This document shows positions 13,949 to 21,167 of a stretch of DNA of 21,167 nt, piece after piece (the stretch's first letter is position 1; the number at the start of each line of letters is the position of its first letter). The notes under the pieces are model-generated. The model searched no databases and was not told the DNA's origin. It saw only the letters and a list, made by a program, of their open reading frames with translations. The DNA comes from Holophagaceae bacterium (lineage in GTDB: Bacteria > Acidobacteriota > Holophagae > Holophagales > Holophagaceae), in NCBI GenBank assembly GCA_003158505.1, contig PMJK01000133.1, forward strand, positions 17,253-38,419, read 5' to 3'. The translations under genes and the position numbers were made by a program.

Positions 13949-14596
13949 TCAACCCCGCCGCGGTTCCACTACGATCGCCCCGGGCTCCGCAGGACAGGCA
14001 AACACACAGATCCCGCACCCGGTGCAGATCTCAGCATCCACTACGGGATGCCCGACGGTTTCTCCTTCGCCGGGTTCGGCGAGGCGCAGGGCTTCCCCTG
14101 GATAGGGACAGCGGTCCACACAGATGCGGCAGGCGCGTACCTCGCGATCCACTGTTTCCCATGTGACGCACCGGTTTTGTTTCACGCGGGCGGTGCCCAT
14201 GCGCGTGGCCTTGGGTCCATCGATCACGGTGCCCCCGGCAAGGGTGCGCTTGGGCCAGATCAGGGCCTCATCCTCGCAGGCGGCGATGCAGGGCAGGGTG
14301 GTGCACAGGAAACAGGGGACACTCCGGGGATCGATGTAGGGGGTCCGCAAGGCCAAGCCTGCCGAAGGCGGCGCCAGGAGGATGGCGTTCTCGGGACAGG
14401 CCCGCATGCACTTGTCGCAGCGGGTGCATTTCGTGAGGAATTCCAGCTCGTCGAGAGCGCCCGGGGGACGAAGCAGCTTGGGGCCCAGACCGGTAACCGC
14501 CTCTTCGAGGCTGTTCGCCACGAACCCTGCGAGCAGGGTGCCCAGGGACTTGAAGAAGTCACCGCGTTCCTGGGGTTCATCGAGCTTCCTGGCCAT
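13949..14596 (-). CDS. NapG/MauM-like ferredoxin with four [4Fe-4S] motifs
   Basis: The 215 residues contain exactly 16 cysteines in four groups: Cys57/60/63/67 (CTRCDKCMRACP), Cys95/98/103/107 (CFLCTTLPCIAAC), Cys143 with 156/159/163 (CRICVDRCP), and Cys191/194/197/201 (CTGCGICVFACP). This is the layout of NapG/MauM ferredoxins, which pass electrons from quinols to periplasmic reductases. Unlike NapG, the N-terminus (ERGDFFKSLGTLLAGFVANS) lacks the twin arginine and a strongly hydrophobic export signal, so a cytoplasmic location is inferred. The ATG at 14596 has AGGA about six bases upstream and lies seven bases after the preceding stop. It is the last gene of the purB operon; no reductase or quinol oxidase gene is nearby, so its redox partner is unknown. 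Confidence 0.9.
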   Translation of the reverse strand: MARKLDEPQERGDFFKSLGTLLAGFVANSLEEAVTGLGPKLLRPPGALDELEFLTKCTRCDKCMRACPENAILLAPPSAGLALRTPYIDPRSVPCFLCTTLPCIAACEDEALIWPKRTLAGGTVIDGPKATRMGTARVKQNRCVTWETVDREVRACRICVDRCPYPGEALRLAEPGEGETVGHPVVDAEICTGCGICVFACPAEPGAIVVEPRRG

Positions 14597-14603
14597 GGGG
14601 TTC

Positions 14604-15431
14604 CTACATGAGTCCGAGAACCCGCATGGTGGGACGAAGCACGCCCCAAAGCACGGGATCAAAGCCCAGGGTCAGCATGGCGGCCTTTCCGTCGGGGGTG
14701 ATATCGGCATGGGCCAGGAGATCGGCGCTCACAGCCACATCCCGGGAACTGGGCGTGGCGTCCACCCACTTCACGCCTCCCGGGGCCTCCTTCTTGGTCA
14801 GGCTCTGCCCTTCGGCGGCTCGAATCTGGAGGATTAGCAGGTCCCCATGGAAGGAGGGTACGCGGACCTCCATCAGCCGGCCCTTGCCCACGGCAGGTGT
14901 GACCGGAACGACTTCAAAGGCCTGGCGATAGCCCAGCTTGGCCAAGTCCGGATCCTCGCCGTTGAGGACCGCGAGCGTCTGCTCCACGAGCCCCTCCAGG
15001 CCCCGGTCCCCCATCCAGGCCACCGAACGTAGATGGGTCCCGCCGGCTTCACCCACACCATCCAGTAGGGATGGAATCAGGGCCAGCACCTGCTCCAGGG
15101 CCGGTCGGCCCCGCAGCGACTTGACGTCCGGGGGCCAGCCACCGGCCAGCGGGAGGGGCTCGATCCTCGCCTCCGGCTCGGACCTAAGGTCCAGGATGCG
15201 CCCGGGAAACCCCTCCAGCAGGTCGAAATCGGGAGTGTCCGCCAGGAGGACCGCGTCCAGCCCCTCCAGCAGGAGCCTGCTGGGGGCGAAGACCACCAGA
15301 TCGCCGATCTCCTCCTCCACAGTGAGCGCGCCGATGGAGAGGGGCACCACGGATGCGTCCCGGGCCTCCAGGGCGCCCACGAGTTCCCGACCCAGCAAGG
15401 TCTGGGCCCCGATAACGGCAAGTTTCAGCAT
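14604..15431 (-). CDS. Cysteine-free Asd-like (USG-1-type) protein
   Basis: This 275-residue protein begins MLKLAVIGAQTLLGRELVGA, a Rossmann motif arranged as in aspartate-semialdehyde dehydrogenase. The distribution of later segments (DGVGEAGGTHLRSVAWMGDR, AFEVVPVTPAVGKGRLMEVR, then VRVPSFHGDLLILQIRA) follows the Asd dimerisation domain, where VPV/RVP and H-G-hydrophobic phrases recur. It contains no cysteine at all, so the catalytic cysteine of Asd is missing and dehydrogenase activity is very unlikely. It resembles USG-1-type pseudo-Asd proteins, whose role is unclear. The ATG at 15431 has AGGGG about six bases upstream and lies 16 bases after the purB stop; in-frame starts further up would overlap purB. 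It is the middle gene of purB-usg-ferredoxin. Confidence 0.75.
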   Translation of the reverse strand: MLKLAVIGAQTLLGRELVGALEARDASVVPLSIGALTVEEEIGDLVVFAPSRLLLEGLDAVLLADTPDFDLLEGFPGRILDLRSEPEARIEPLPLAGGWPPDVKSLRGRPALEQVLALIPSLLDGVGEAGGTHLRSVAWMGDRGLEGLVEQTLAVLNGEDPDLAKLGYRQAFEVVPVTPAVGKGRLMEVRVPSFHGDLLILQIRAAEGQSLTKKEAPGGVKWVDATPSSRDVAVSADLLAHADITPDGKAAMLTLGFDPVLWGVLRPTMRVLGLM

Positions 15432-15447
15432 GTCGACCCCTTCGCTG

Positions 15448-16899
15448 TCAAACCCGAACGGCGGATTCATCCGCCGGTACATGATCCTTCAAGGCAGCGG
15501 CCACGGGGCCCGCCAGGAATTGGCGCACCTGCTCCCCGGCGCGGCCCGTGAAGCGGGAGGCGTCCAGCAGGGCGATCAGTTCTGCTTCGTTCATGGCCCA
15601 GGCGGGGTCCGTGGCCAGGAGCATCAACAGCTCGTTGGGGCGTCCCTCGACCTTGATGCGTCGACCGGCCTCGAGGGACGCCATACGGAATCGCTCGTGC
15701 AGGTCCTGGCGATCCCCCCCCCGTTTCACGGCCTCCATGAGGAGCACCTCGGCGGCCATGAAGGGAAGCTCCTGGGCGAGGCGCGCCTCGATCATCCTCG
15801 GATAGACCACCAGCCCCGAAGCCACGTTCCGCACGAGGACCAGGATCGCATCGACGGCCAGCAGGCCCTGGCTGATGGTGAGGCGGCGATGCGCGCTGTC
15901 ATCCAACGTGCGCTCCATCCATTGGCTCGCACTGGTCTGGTAGGTGGAGGGCATCAGGCCCAATACGAAGCGGGCGAGGCTGTTGATGCGCTCCGAGCGC
16001 ATGGGATTGCGTTTGTAGGGCATGGCGCTGGAACCGATCTGCTTCGTCTCGAAGGGCTCCTCGACCTCCTTCAGGTGCTGGAGCAGACGGAGGTCGCTGG
16101 CGAATTTGGAAGCGCTGGCCGCGATGCCGCAGAGCACCTGGCCGATCCGGTCCTCCAGTTTGCGTGTGGCGGTCTGGCCCGAGACGGGAATGGCAGGGAA
16201 GCCCACCTTGGCGCAGAATCTCTGTTCCAGGGCCTCGACCTTGGCGCCGTCCCCCTCGAACAGTTCGAGGAAGCTCGCCTGCGTGCCCGTGGTGCCCTTC
16301 ACGCCCCGCACGGGCGTAGTGCGGATGAGGTGGTCCAGATCCTCGAGGTCCAGCAGCAGGTCCTGGAGCCAGAGCGTGGCCCGCTTGCCGACGGTGGTGG
16401 GCTGGGCGGGCTGGAAGTGCGTGAAGCCGAGGGTTGGCTGGTCCTGCCATTGGGCCGCAAATGCGGCCAGGGCCGCGATGGCATCCTGCAGGCGGCGGCG
16501 TAACAGGGCCAGCGCCTCCTGGGCGATGAGCAGGTCGCCGTTGTCGGTGACGAAGCAGCTGGTGGCACCCAGGTGGATGATGGGCCGGGCGCCCGGCGCC
16601 TGCTCACCCCAGGCGTGGATGGCCGCCATCACGTCATGTCGAAGGGCGGATTCGTGTTTCGCGATGGCGGAGAGGTCCACCGCATCCTGGGTGGCCCTCA
16701 GTTCGGTGAGCTGGGCCTTGGTCACCGGCAGCCCTAGTTCAGACTCGGCCTCGGCCAGGGCGATCCAGAGCCGCCGCCACACCCGCTGGCGATAAAGGGG
16801 CGAGAGCAGGCGCACCATGGCCTTGCTGGCGTAGCGGCTGGCCAGGGGGTGCTCGAATCGCTCCAGTTCAGGACCATCGTGGGGCGGAAGGAAGGGCAT
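15448..16899 (-). CDS. purB: Adenylosuccinate lyase, animal ADSL type
   Basis: PurB cleaves SAICAR to AICAR and adenylosuccinate to AMP, releasing fumarate in both purine steps. The 483-residue protein has the superfamily signature GSSAMPYKRNPMRSER with the flexible catalytic-serine loop, plus TSCFVTDNGD, LGFTHFQPAQPTTVGKRA (containing the catalytic His region) and QWMERTLDDSAHRR. Long stretches match animal ADSL rather than the common bacterial forms: GVKGTTGTQASFLELFEGD, LKEVEEPFETKQIGSSAMPY, GLVVYPRMIEARLAQELPFM and SRFTGRAGEQVRQFL. The length also equals human ADSL (484). The ATG at 16899 has GGAG five bases upstream; an in-frame start at 16926 would add nine unrelated residues. It heads a three-gene leftward operon and is divergent from glyA. 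Confidence 0.96.
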   Translation of the reverse strand: MPFLPPHDGPELERFEHPLASRYASKAMVRLLSPLYRQRVWRRLWIALAEAESELGLPVTKAQLTELRATQDAVDLSAIAKHESALRHDVMAAIHAWGEQAPGARPIIHLGATSCFVTDNGDLLIAQEALALLRRRLQDAIAALAAFAAQWQDQPTLGFTHFQPAQPTTVGKRATLWLQDLLLDLEDLDHLIRTTPVRGVKGTTGTQASFLELFEGDGAKVEALEQRFCAKVGFPAIPVSGQTATRKLEDRIGQVLCGIAASASKFASDLRLLQHLKEVEEPFETKQIGSSAMPYKRNPMRSERINSLARFVLGLMPSTYQTSASQWMERTLDDSAHRRLTISQGLLAVDAILVLVRNVASGLVVYPRMIEARLAQELPFMAAEVLLMEAVKRGGDRQDLHERFRMASLEAGRRIKVEGRPNELLMLLATDPAWAMNEAELIALLDASRFTGRAGEQVRQFLAGPVAAALKDHVPADESAVRV

Positions 16900-17017
16900 A
16901 AGAACTCCGGCCCTCCAGTGTCTCACACGCTCTGAGCTGTGACTCCGCTCACGAAGAGGACTCCTTAGGGGTGGCCCTCCGCGGCTAGGATAGGGGCATC
17001 ACCCGGGAGTCTGTGAC

Positions 17018-18256
17018 ATGTATGAAGTGATCCGAACCTCTGATCCCGCTGTGTTCCAGGCTCTGGAACTGGAGGTCCAGCGCCAGCGGCATCACCTGGA
17101 ACTCATCGCCTCGGAGAATTACGCCTCCCGCGCCGTCATGCAGAGCATGGGTTCCCACTTCACCAACAAGTACGCGGAAGGCTACCCGGGCAAGCGGTAC
17201 TACGGCGGCTGCAGCCAGGTCGACATCATCGAGAACCTCGCCCGCGATCGCGCCAAGCAGATCTTTGGCGCCGATCACGCCAATGTTCAGCCCCACAGCG
17301 GCGCCCAGGCCAACATGGCCGTCTACCTCGCCGCGCTGAAGCCTGGTGACACCGTCCTCGGATTGGACCTGGCCCACGGCGGACACCTGACCCACGGCCA
17401 CCCCCTCAACAGCTCGGGCATCCTCTATAGATTCGTGCCCTATCACGTGCGCCAGGAGGATGAGCGGGTCGACATGGACGAGGTCCGCACCCTGGCCCTC
17501 CACCATCGACCCAAGATGATCGTCGTGGGCGCCTCCGCCTACAGCCGCACCTGGAACTTCCCCCTCTTCCGAGAGATCTGCGATGAAGTGGGCGCCCTGC
17601 TGATGGTGGACATGGCCCATATCGCGGGCCTCGTCGCCACCGGGCACCACCCGAGCCCCGTCCCTTATTCTGATTATGTAACCACCACGACCCACAAGAC
17701 GATGCGGGGTCCCCGCGGTGGCATGATCCTTTGCAAGGCCCAGTACGCCAAGGACCTGGATCGCGCCGTCTTTCCAGGGGTCCAGGGCGGTCCGCTGATG
17801 CATGTGATCGCCGCCAAGGCGGTGGCCCTGCACGAAATGCAGCAACCCGAGTTCAAGGCCTACAGCGGCCAGGTGATCCGCAATGCCCATGCCCTGGCCA
17901 AGGGGCTTCAAGAGCGCGGTTGGCGCATCGTTAGTGGCGGCACGGACAATCACCTCTTTTTGGTGGACTTGCGGGACCACGGTTTGCTGGGCCACGAGGC
18001 CGAGGCCTGCCTCCACCGCGCCGGGATGACTACCAACAAGAACGGCATCCCCTTCGATCCCAACCCGCCGCTCAAACCCTCCGGCGTGCGTCTGGGTAGT
18101 CCCGCCCTCACGACCCGCGGCATGAAGGAGGAGGAGATGGACCATATCGCCCGGTTCTTCGACCTGACACTTCGCCACCGCGCCGATGAAAGCACCTTCG
18201 CCCGCGTCCGCCAGGAAGTCTTCCACCTCACGGACCAGTTCCCCATCCCAGAATAG
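17018..18256 (+). CDS. glyA: Serine hydroxymethyltransferase
   Basis: GlyA interconverts serine plus tetrahydrofolate with glycine plus 5,10-methylene-tetrahydrofolate, feeding one-carbon units to purine, thymidylate and methionine synthesis. The 412 residues match the family length. Landmarks are HHLELIASENYASRAVMQSM, the NKYAEGYPGKRYYGG motif (residues 50-64), QPHSGAQAN (91-99), Asp198 and His201 in VDMAHIAGLVA, and the PLP Schiff-base Lys227 in TTTTHKTMRGPRGG. The ATG at 17018 has GGGAG about nine bases upstream. It is divergent from purB across a 118-base gap where I found only a weak -10-like TAGGAT (16986-16991). It ends at a well-formed intrinsic terminator. Pairing with purB across the gap fits a shared purine/one-carbon theme, though the operons are separate. 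Confidence 0.97.
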   Translation: MYEVIRTSDPAVFQALELEVQRQRHHLELIASENYASRAVMQSMGSHFTNKYAEGYPGKRYYGGCSQVDIIENLARDRAKQIFGADHANVQPHSGAQANMAVYLAALKPGDTVLGLDLAHGGHLTHGHPLNSSGILYRFVPYHVRQEDERVDMDEVRTLALHHRPKMIVVGASAYSRTWNFPLFREICDEVGALLMVDMAHIAGLVATGHHPSPVPYSDYVTTTTHKTMRGPRGGMILCKAQYAKDLDRAVFPGVQGGPLMHVIAAKAVALHEMQQPEFKAYSGQVIRNAHALAKGLQERGWRIVSGGTDNHLFLVDLRDHGLLGHEAEACLHRAGMTTNKNGIPFDPNPPLKPSGVRLGSPALTTRGMKEEEMDHIARFFDLTLRHRADESTFARVRQEVFHLTDQFPIPE

Positions 18257-18283
18257 GTTCGTTCCCTTCCTGCTGATCTGCCG

Positions 18284-18319
18284 CAGCCAAGACGCTTCGC
18301 GTTTTGGCTGTAGGTTTTT
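18284..18319 (+). terminator. Intrinsic terminator after glyA
   Basis: CAGCCAAGACG and CGTTTTGGCTG form an 11-bp stem with one G-U pair and a CTTCG loop, followed by TAGG and a five-T run at 18315-18319. It lies 28 bases after the glyA stop and just ahead of the next gene, so that gene either needs its own promoter or is reached by read-through. Confidence 0.82.
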
Positions 18320-18328
18320 GGGGAGTTC

Positions 18329-18760
18329 ATGATCACGGCCGATGGCTTGTTCGTCTATGGCACGCTCCGGGAGGGTGGCTCCAACCATGCCTGGTTGCTG
18401 CGCACCCACCCCGAGGGACTGACACGAGCCTGGGTCGCGGGGCGGCTCTTCCATCTGCCCGCTGGCTACCCTGCCCTGGTGCCCGGGGTGGAACCCGGGG
18501 GCTTGCCGCCCGGTCCCGGCTGGGTGCGCGGGGACTTCGTGGGCTTTGAAGACGAGACCGACCTTGAATCGGCTTTGGCGGACCTGGATCCCCTGGAAGG
18601 TGTGGAGGAAGGTCTCTTCACCCGGGAAGTGCTGCCCGTGTGGCTGGAAGGAGGTCACCGCTACCAGGCCTGGGTCTATGTGTTCCATGTGGAACGTCTG
18701 CCCAGATTGCAACGGGAGGCCGTGGAAGTGCTGGGGGGCGACTGGACTTCCTACCTCTGA
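18329..18760 (+). CDS. Gamma-glutamylcyclotransferase-like (AIG2/GGCT fold) protein
   Basis: This 143-residue cytoplasmic protein has the GGCT-fold substrate-binding motif LFVYGTLREGGSNHAW at residues 7-22 and the region with the probable catalytic glutamate, ALADLDPLEGVEEGLFTREV, with Glu90 as the best candidate. It ends in a C-terminal segment typical of AIG2-like proteins (RYQAWVYVF, then GGDWTSYL). Members cyclise gamma-glutamyl groups to 5-oxoproline or act on gamma-glutamylamines; the exact substrate cannot be read here. The ATG at 18329 is preceded by GGGGAG only three bases away, a short spacing. The start lies nine bases after the glyA terminator T-run, so a leaderless-like or read-through transcript is implied. 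The gene is convergent with gyrA across a very strong hairpin. Confidence 0.82.
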   Translation: MITADGLFVYGTLREGGSNHAWLLRTHPEGLTRAWVAGRLFHLPAGYPALVPGVEPGGLPPGPGWVRGDFVGFEDETDLESALADLDPLEGVEEGLFTREVLPVWLEGGHRYQAWVYVFHVERLPRLQREAVEVLGGDWTSYL

Positions 18761-18761
18761 T

Positions 18762-18795
18762 GCAGAACGGTGCGGGCAAGCCCGCACCGTTCTGC
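18762..18795. terminator. Long perfect hairpin between the GGCT-like gene and gyrA
   Basis: GCAGAACGGTGCGGGC and GCCCGCACCGTTCTGC form a perfect 16-bp inverted repeat with only AA between the arms (a four-base loop after opening the top pair). It starts one base after the upstream stop codon and lies 26 bases from the gyrA stop on the other strand. No T-run follows on either side. A bidirectional terminator or 3'-end stabiliser is the likely role. Confidence 0.78.
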
Positions 18796-18821
18796 GCATG
18801 ACCCAGTGATTGGGTCTTCCC

Positions 18822-21167
18822 CTACAAATCGAGCTTTGGCTGCTCACCACTTTCGTCGGGGCCCGGGTGGGCCACTTCGGCGTCACCCAAGTCTTCTTCC
18901 TCGTCCAGGGCCATAGCGCTAGCGTCGATCTTGGCCAGGCCCACGACCCGATCATCGGCACTGGCCAGCTTGAGGAGACCGACGCCCTGGGCGTTGCGCC
19001 CGGTCTTGCGGACCTCGTCGATGAGGAAGCGGATGACCATGCCCTCCTGGCTGATGAGGAGGCAACCCTCCCCGGGCTTGACGAGCTTGAAGCCCACCAC
19101 ATGGCCGTTGCGGACCCCGGCGCGGATGTTGATGACCCCCGTGCCACCCCGGCCCTGGAGCCGGTAGTCCTGGAGGAGGCTGCGCTTGCCGTAGCCCTTC
19201 TCGCAGACCGTGAGCAGCATGCCGTGGTCCTCGGTGCTCTCGTCCGGCATGACGCCTTCCGGAAGGTCCGGGAGGGCGTCGGCTACTTCCATGTCCACGA
19301 TGTGGTCACCCTTGGCCAGCTTCATGCCCCGGACGCCCGTGGTGGCCCGACCCGTGGCGCGGATATCCTCCTCGGGGAACCGGATGGCCTTGCCCTGGGC
19401 CGTGGCCAGGAGGATCTGCTGGTTCCCGGTGGAGCGGCGGACAGACACCAGGGTGTTCCCATCCTCGATGTTGAGGGCGATGAGGCCGTTGGCCCGGATG
19501 TTGGCGTAGGCCGCCAGGCTGGATTTCTTCACGGTGCCGTCGCTGGTGGCGAAGACCAGGGTCTCGCCCTCGGGGAAGTCCCTCAGGGCCATGAGGGTGA
19601 CGACATTCTCGCCATCCTTCAGGGAGATGAGGTTGCGGATGTGCTTGCCCCGGGTGGAGGCGGCGGCCTCGGGCAGATCGTAGACTTTCAGCGCGTAGAC
19701 GATGCCCTTATCGGTGAAAGCCATGAGGGTGTCGTGGGCCTTGGTCATGAAGAGCTGCTCGACAAAATCCTCGTCCTTCGTCTTCATGCCCACCTTGCCC
19801 CTGCCCCCGCGACGCTGACGGCGGTAGGCGGTGAGATCGGTGCGCTTGATGTAGCCGGCCTTGGACATGGTGACCACCATGGGATCGTCCGGAACCACAT
19901 CCTCCATGCGGATCTCGCCGGAGTAACCCACGATCTCGGTGCGGCGGTCGTTGCCGAACTGCTCGGCCACCTGCTGCAGTTCCTCTTTGATGACCTTGAG
20001 GAGCAGGCTTTCATCCGCCAGGATGGCCTTGAGCTTGGCGATGACTTTCTCGAGTTCGGCCAGCTCGTCGAGGATCTTCTCCCGCTCCAGGCCCGTTAGG
20101 CGCTGGAGGCGCATGTCCAGGATGGCTTGGGCCTGCACGGCGGACAGGCAGAGGGTGGGGTCCTTCCTGATGGCCGCAGCGGTGGCGAAGGCGCCGGCCA
20201 TAAGGCCGGTCTTGGCCTCCTCGGGGCTCTTGGCGGCCCGAATGAGTTTGATGACCGCATCCAGGTGGTCCAGGGCGATCTTGAGGCCCATCAGGACATG
20301 ATGGCGCTCTTCGGCCTTCCGCAACTGGAACATGGTCCTGCGGGTCACCACCTCGCGCCGGAAGCCGATGAACTCCTGCAGGATCTCGCGCAGCGTACAG
20401 ATGCGCGGCTGGCCATTCACGATAGCCAGCATGGTGATGGGGAAGCTGTTCTGAAGCTGGGTCTGCTGGTAGAGCTGATTGAGGACGATGTCGCTGGGCT
20501 CGTTCTTCTTGAGTTCGACCACGAGGCGGATGCCCTCGCGGTCGCTTTCATCCCGCAGATCGCTGATGCCATCCATCTTCTTGTCGCGCACCAGCTCGGC
20601 GATCTTCTCGATGAGAGTGGACTTATTCACCTGGTAGGGCAGCTCGGTGAACACGAGCTGTTCACGGTCGCCGGCCCGCTTGATCTGCTCCACATGGGAC
20701 TTGGCACGGACCACGCACCGGCCCCGCCCCGTGCGGTAGGCGTCCAGCACACCCTCAGTGCCCAGCATGAGACCGCCACCCGGGAAATCGGGGCCCTTGA
20801 TGTGGGCCATGAGGCCCTCCATGCCCAGGGCGGGGTGCTCGATCAAGTCCACCAGGGCCCGGCAGCACTCCCGCAGGTTGTGGGGAGGGATGCTGGTGGC
20901 CATGCCCACGGCGATGCCCTGGGAGCCGTTCACCAGGAGGTTGGGGAAGCGGGACGGCAGGACGAGGGGCTCCTCCATGCTGCCGTCGTAGTTGGGGCCG
21001 AAGTCCACCGTGTCCTGGTCGATATCGCCCATCAACTCATTGGCGAGACGCGACAGGCGGGCTTCCGTGTAGCGCATGGCCGCAGCGGAATCGCCATCGA
21101 TGGACCCGAAATTGCCCTGGCCATCCACCAGCACGTGGCGCATGGAGAAGGGCTGGGCCATGCGGAC
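18822..21167 (-). CDS. gyrA: DNA gyrase subunit A, 3' part
   Basis: The last 781 codons or so are present; the gene runs off the right edge. GyrA is the breakage-reunion subunit that, with GyrB, introduces negative supercoils. The visible part begins VRMAQPFSMRHVLVDGQGNF and includes AAMRYTEARL with the catalytic tyrosine. It continues through the tower and coiled-coil region (EKILDELAELEKVIAKLKAI) into the C-terminal DNA-wrapping beta-pinwheel. The GyrA box appears as QRRGGRG (usually QRRGGKG), which marks gyrase rather than ParC, and repeated blade motifs such as GRATTGVRGMKL and GRNAQGVGLLKL follow. The tail is acidic (ALDEEEDLGDAEVAHPGPDE). The quinolone-resistance region (Ser83/Asp87 equivalents) lies outside the window. 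Confidence 0.97.
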   Translation of the reverse strand, partial: VRMAQPFSMRHVLVDGQGNFGSIDGDSAAAMRYTEARLSRLANELMGDIDQDTVDFGPNYDGSMEEPLVLPSRFPNLLVNGSQGIAVGMATSIPPHNLRECCRALVDLIEHPALGMEGLMAHIKGPDFPGGGLMLGTEGVLDAYRTGRGRCVVRAKSHVEQIKRAGDREQLVFTELPYQVNKSTLIEKIAELVRDKKMDGISDLRDESDREGIRLVVELKKNEPSDIVLNQLYQQTQLQNSFPITMLAIVNGQPRICTLREILQEFIGFRREVVTRRTMFQLRKAEERHHVLMGLKIALDHLDAVIKLIRAAKSPEEAKTGLMAGAFATAAAIRKDPTLCLSAVQAQAILDMRLQRLTGLEREKILDELAELEKVIAKLKAILADESLLLKVIKEELQQVAEQFGNDRRTEIVGYSGEIRMEDVVPDDPMVVTMSKAGYIKRTDLTAYRRQRRGGRGKVGMKTKDEDFVEQLFMTKAHDTLMAFTDKGIVYALKVYDLPEAAASTRGKHIRNLISLKDGENVVTLMALRDFPEGETLVFATSDGTVKKSSLAAYANIRANGLIALNIEDGNTLVSVRRSTGNQQILLATAQGKAIRFPEEDIRATGRATTGVRGMKLAKGDHIVDMEVADALPDLPEGVMPDESTEDHGMLLTVCEKGYGKRSLLQDYRLQGRGGTGVINIRAGVRNGHVVGFKLVKPGEGCLLISQEGMVIRFLIDEVRKTGRNAQGVGLLKLASADDRVVGLAKIDASAMALDEEEDLGDAEVAHPGPDESGEQPKLDL

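Noticed and set aside
14938..16503. A 521-codon plus-strand frame opposite purB and the Asd-like gene
   Set aside because: It is a shadow of purB; no recognisable motif or ribosome site.
16900..17017. Glycine or folate riboswitch between purB and glyA
   Set aside because: I looked for the paired core motifs on both strands and found only short, unconvincing inverted segments.
16985..19147. A 720-codon open frame on the minus strand across glyA, the GGCT-like gene and the end of gyrA
   Set aside because: It is antisense to glyA and the cyclotransferase-like gene and out of frame with gyrA, all of which have clear family motifs. Its composition is the typical by-product of high-GC codon use.

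Overview
This is a compact, high-GC bacterial chromosomal window made almost entirely of protein-coding genes with short intergenic gaps. I saw no tRNA, rRNA, insertion sequence, phage gene or CRISPR array. The gene mix resembles a Gram-negative from the Holophagae/Geothrix side of the Acidobacteriota: a lysine riboswitch on dap genes, a LctP-type permease, a KimA-type potassium importer, a eukaryote-like adenylosuccinate lyase and a lipoprotein RNase. That placement is an impression from gene content, not a computed result. Two genes are cut by the window: asd at the left edge (5' part present) and gyrA at the right edge (3' part present).

Left part (1-2420). An M20 deacylase gene, probably dapE, and the start of asd run leftward behind a lysine riboswitch. 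A helix downstream of the aptamer could hide the Shine-Dalgarno sequence, so this looks like a translationally controlled lysine/diaminopimelate unit. thiG runs the other way and ends at a strong hairpin shared with the convergent neighbour.

Uptake and metabolism block (2435-5950). A leftward operon encodes a lactate-permease-family transporter, a small cupin and a class V aminotransferase. It probably handles a small 2-hydroxy or 2-oxo acid of unknown identity. Its leader is AT-richer than its surroundings and carries inverted repeats.

Middle (5955-9772). yceH (DUF480) runs rightward. Opposite it are an MFSD1-like MFS transporter, a barnase-like ribonuclease with a lipoprotein signal and a barstar-like inhibitor. 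The RNase and inhibitor genes overlap by four bases, as in toxin-immunity pairs. A zinc-ribbon/RDD membrane protein follows rightward.

Right part (9786-21167). Next come a KimA-like potassium transporter, an unrecognised protein with a methyltransferase-like nucleotide-binding motif, and lipA. A leftward three-gene operon then holds purB (animal ADSL type), a cysteine-free relative of aspartate-semialdehyde dehydrogenase (USG-1-like) and a soluble ferredoxin with exactly four [4Fe-4S] motifs. glyA ends in a clear intrinsic terminator, followed by a gamma-glutamylcyclotransferase-like gene and, convergently, gyrA. The best candidates for something under-described are the lipoprotein RNase/barstar pair, the purB-usg-ferredoxin operon and the permease-cupin-aminotransferase operon.
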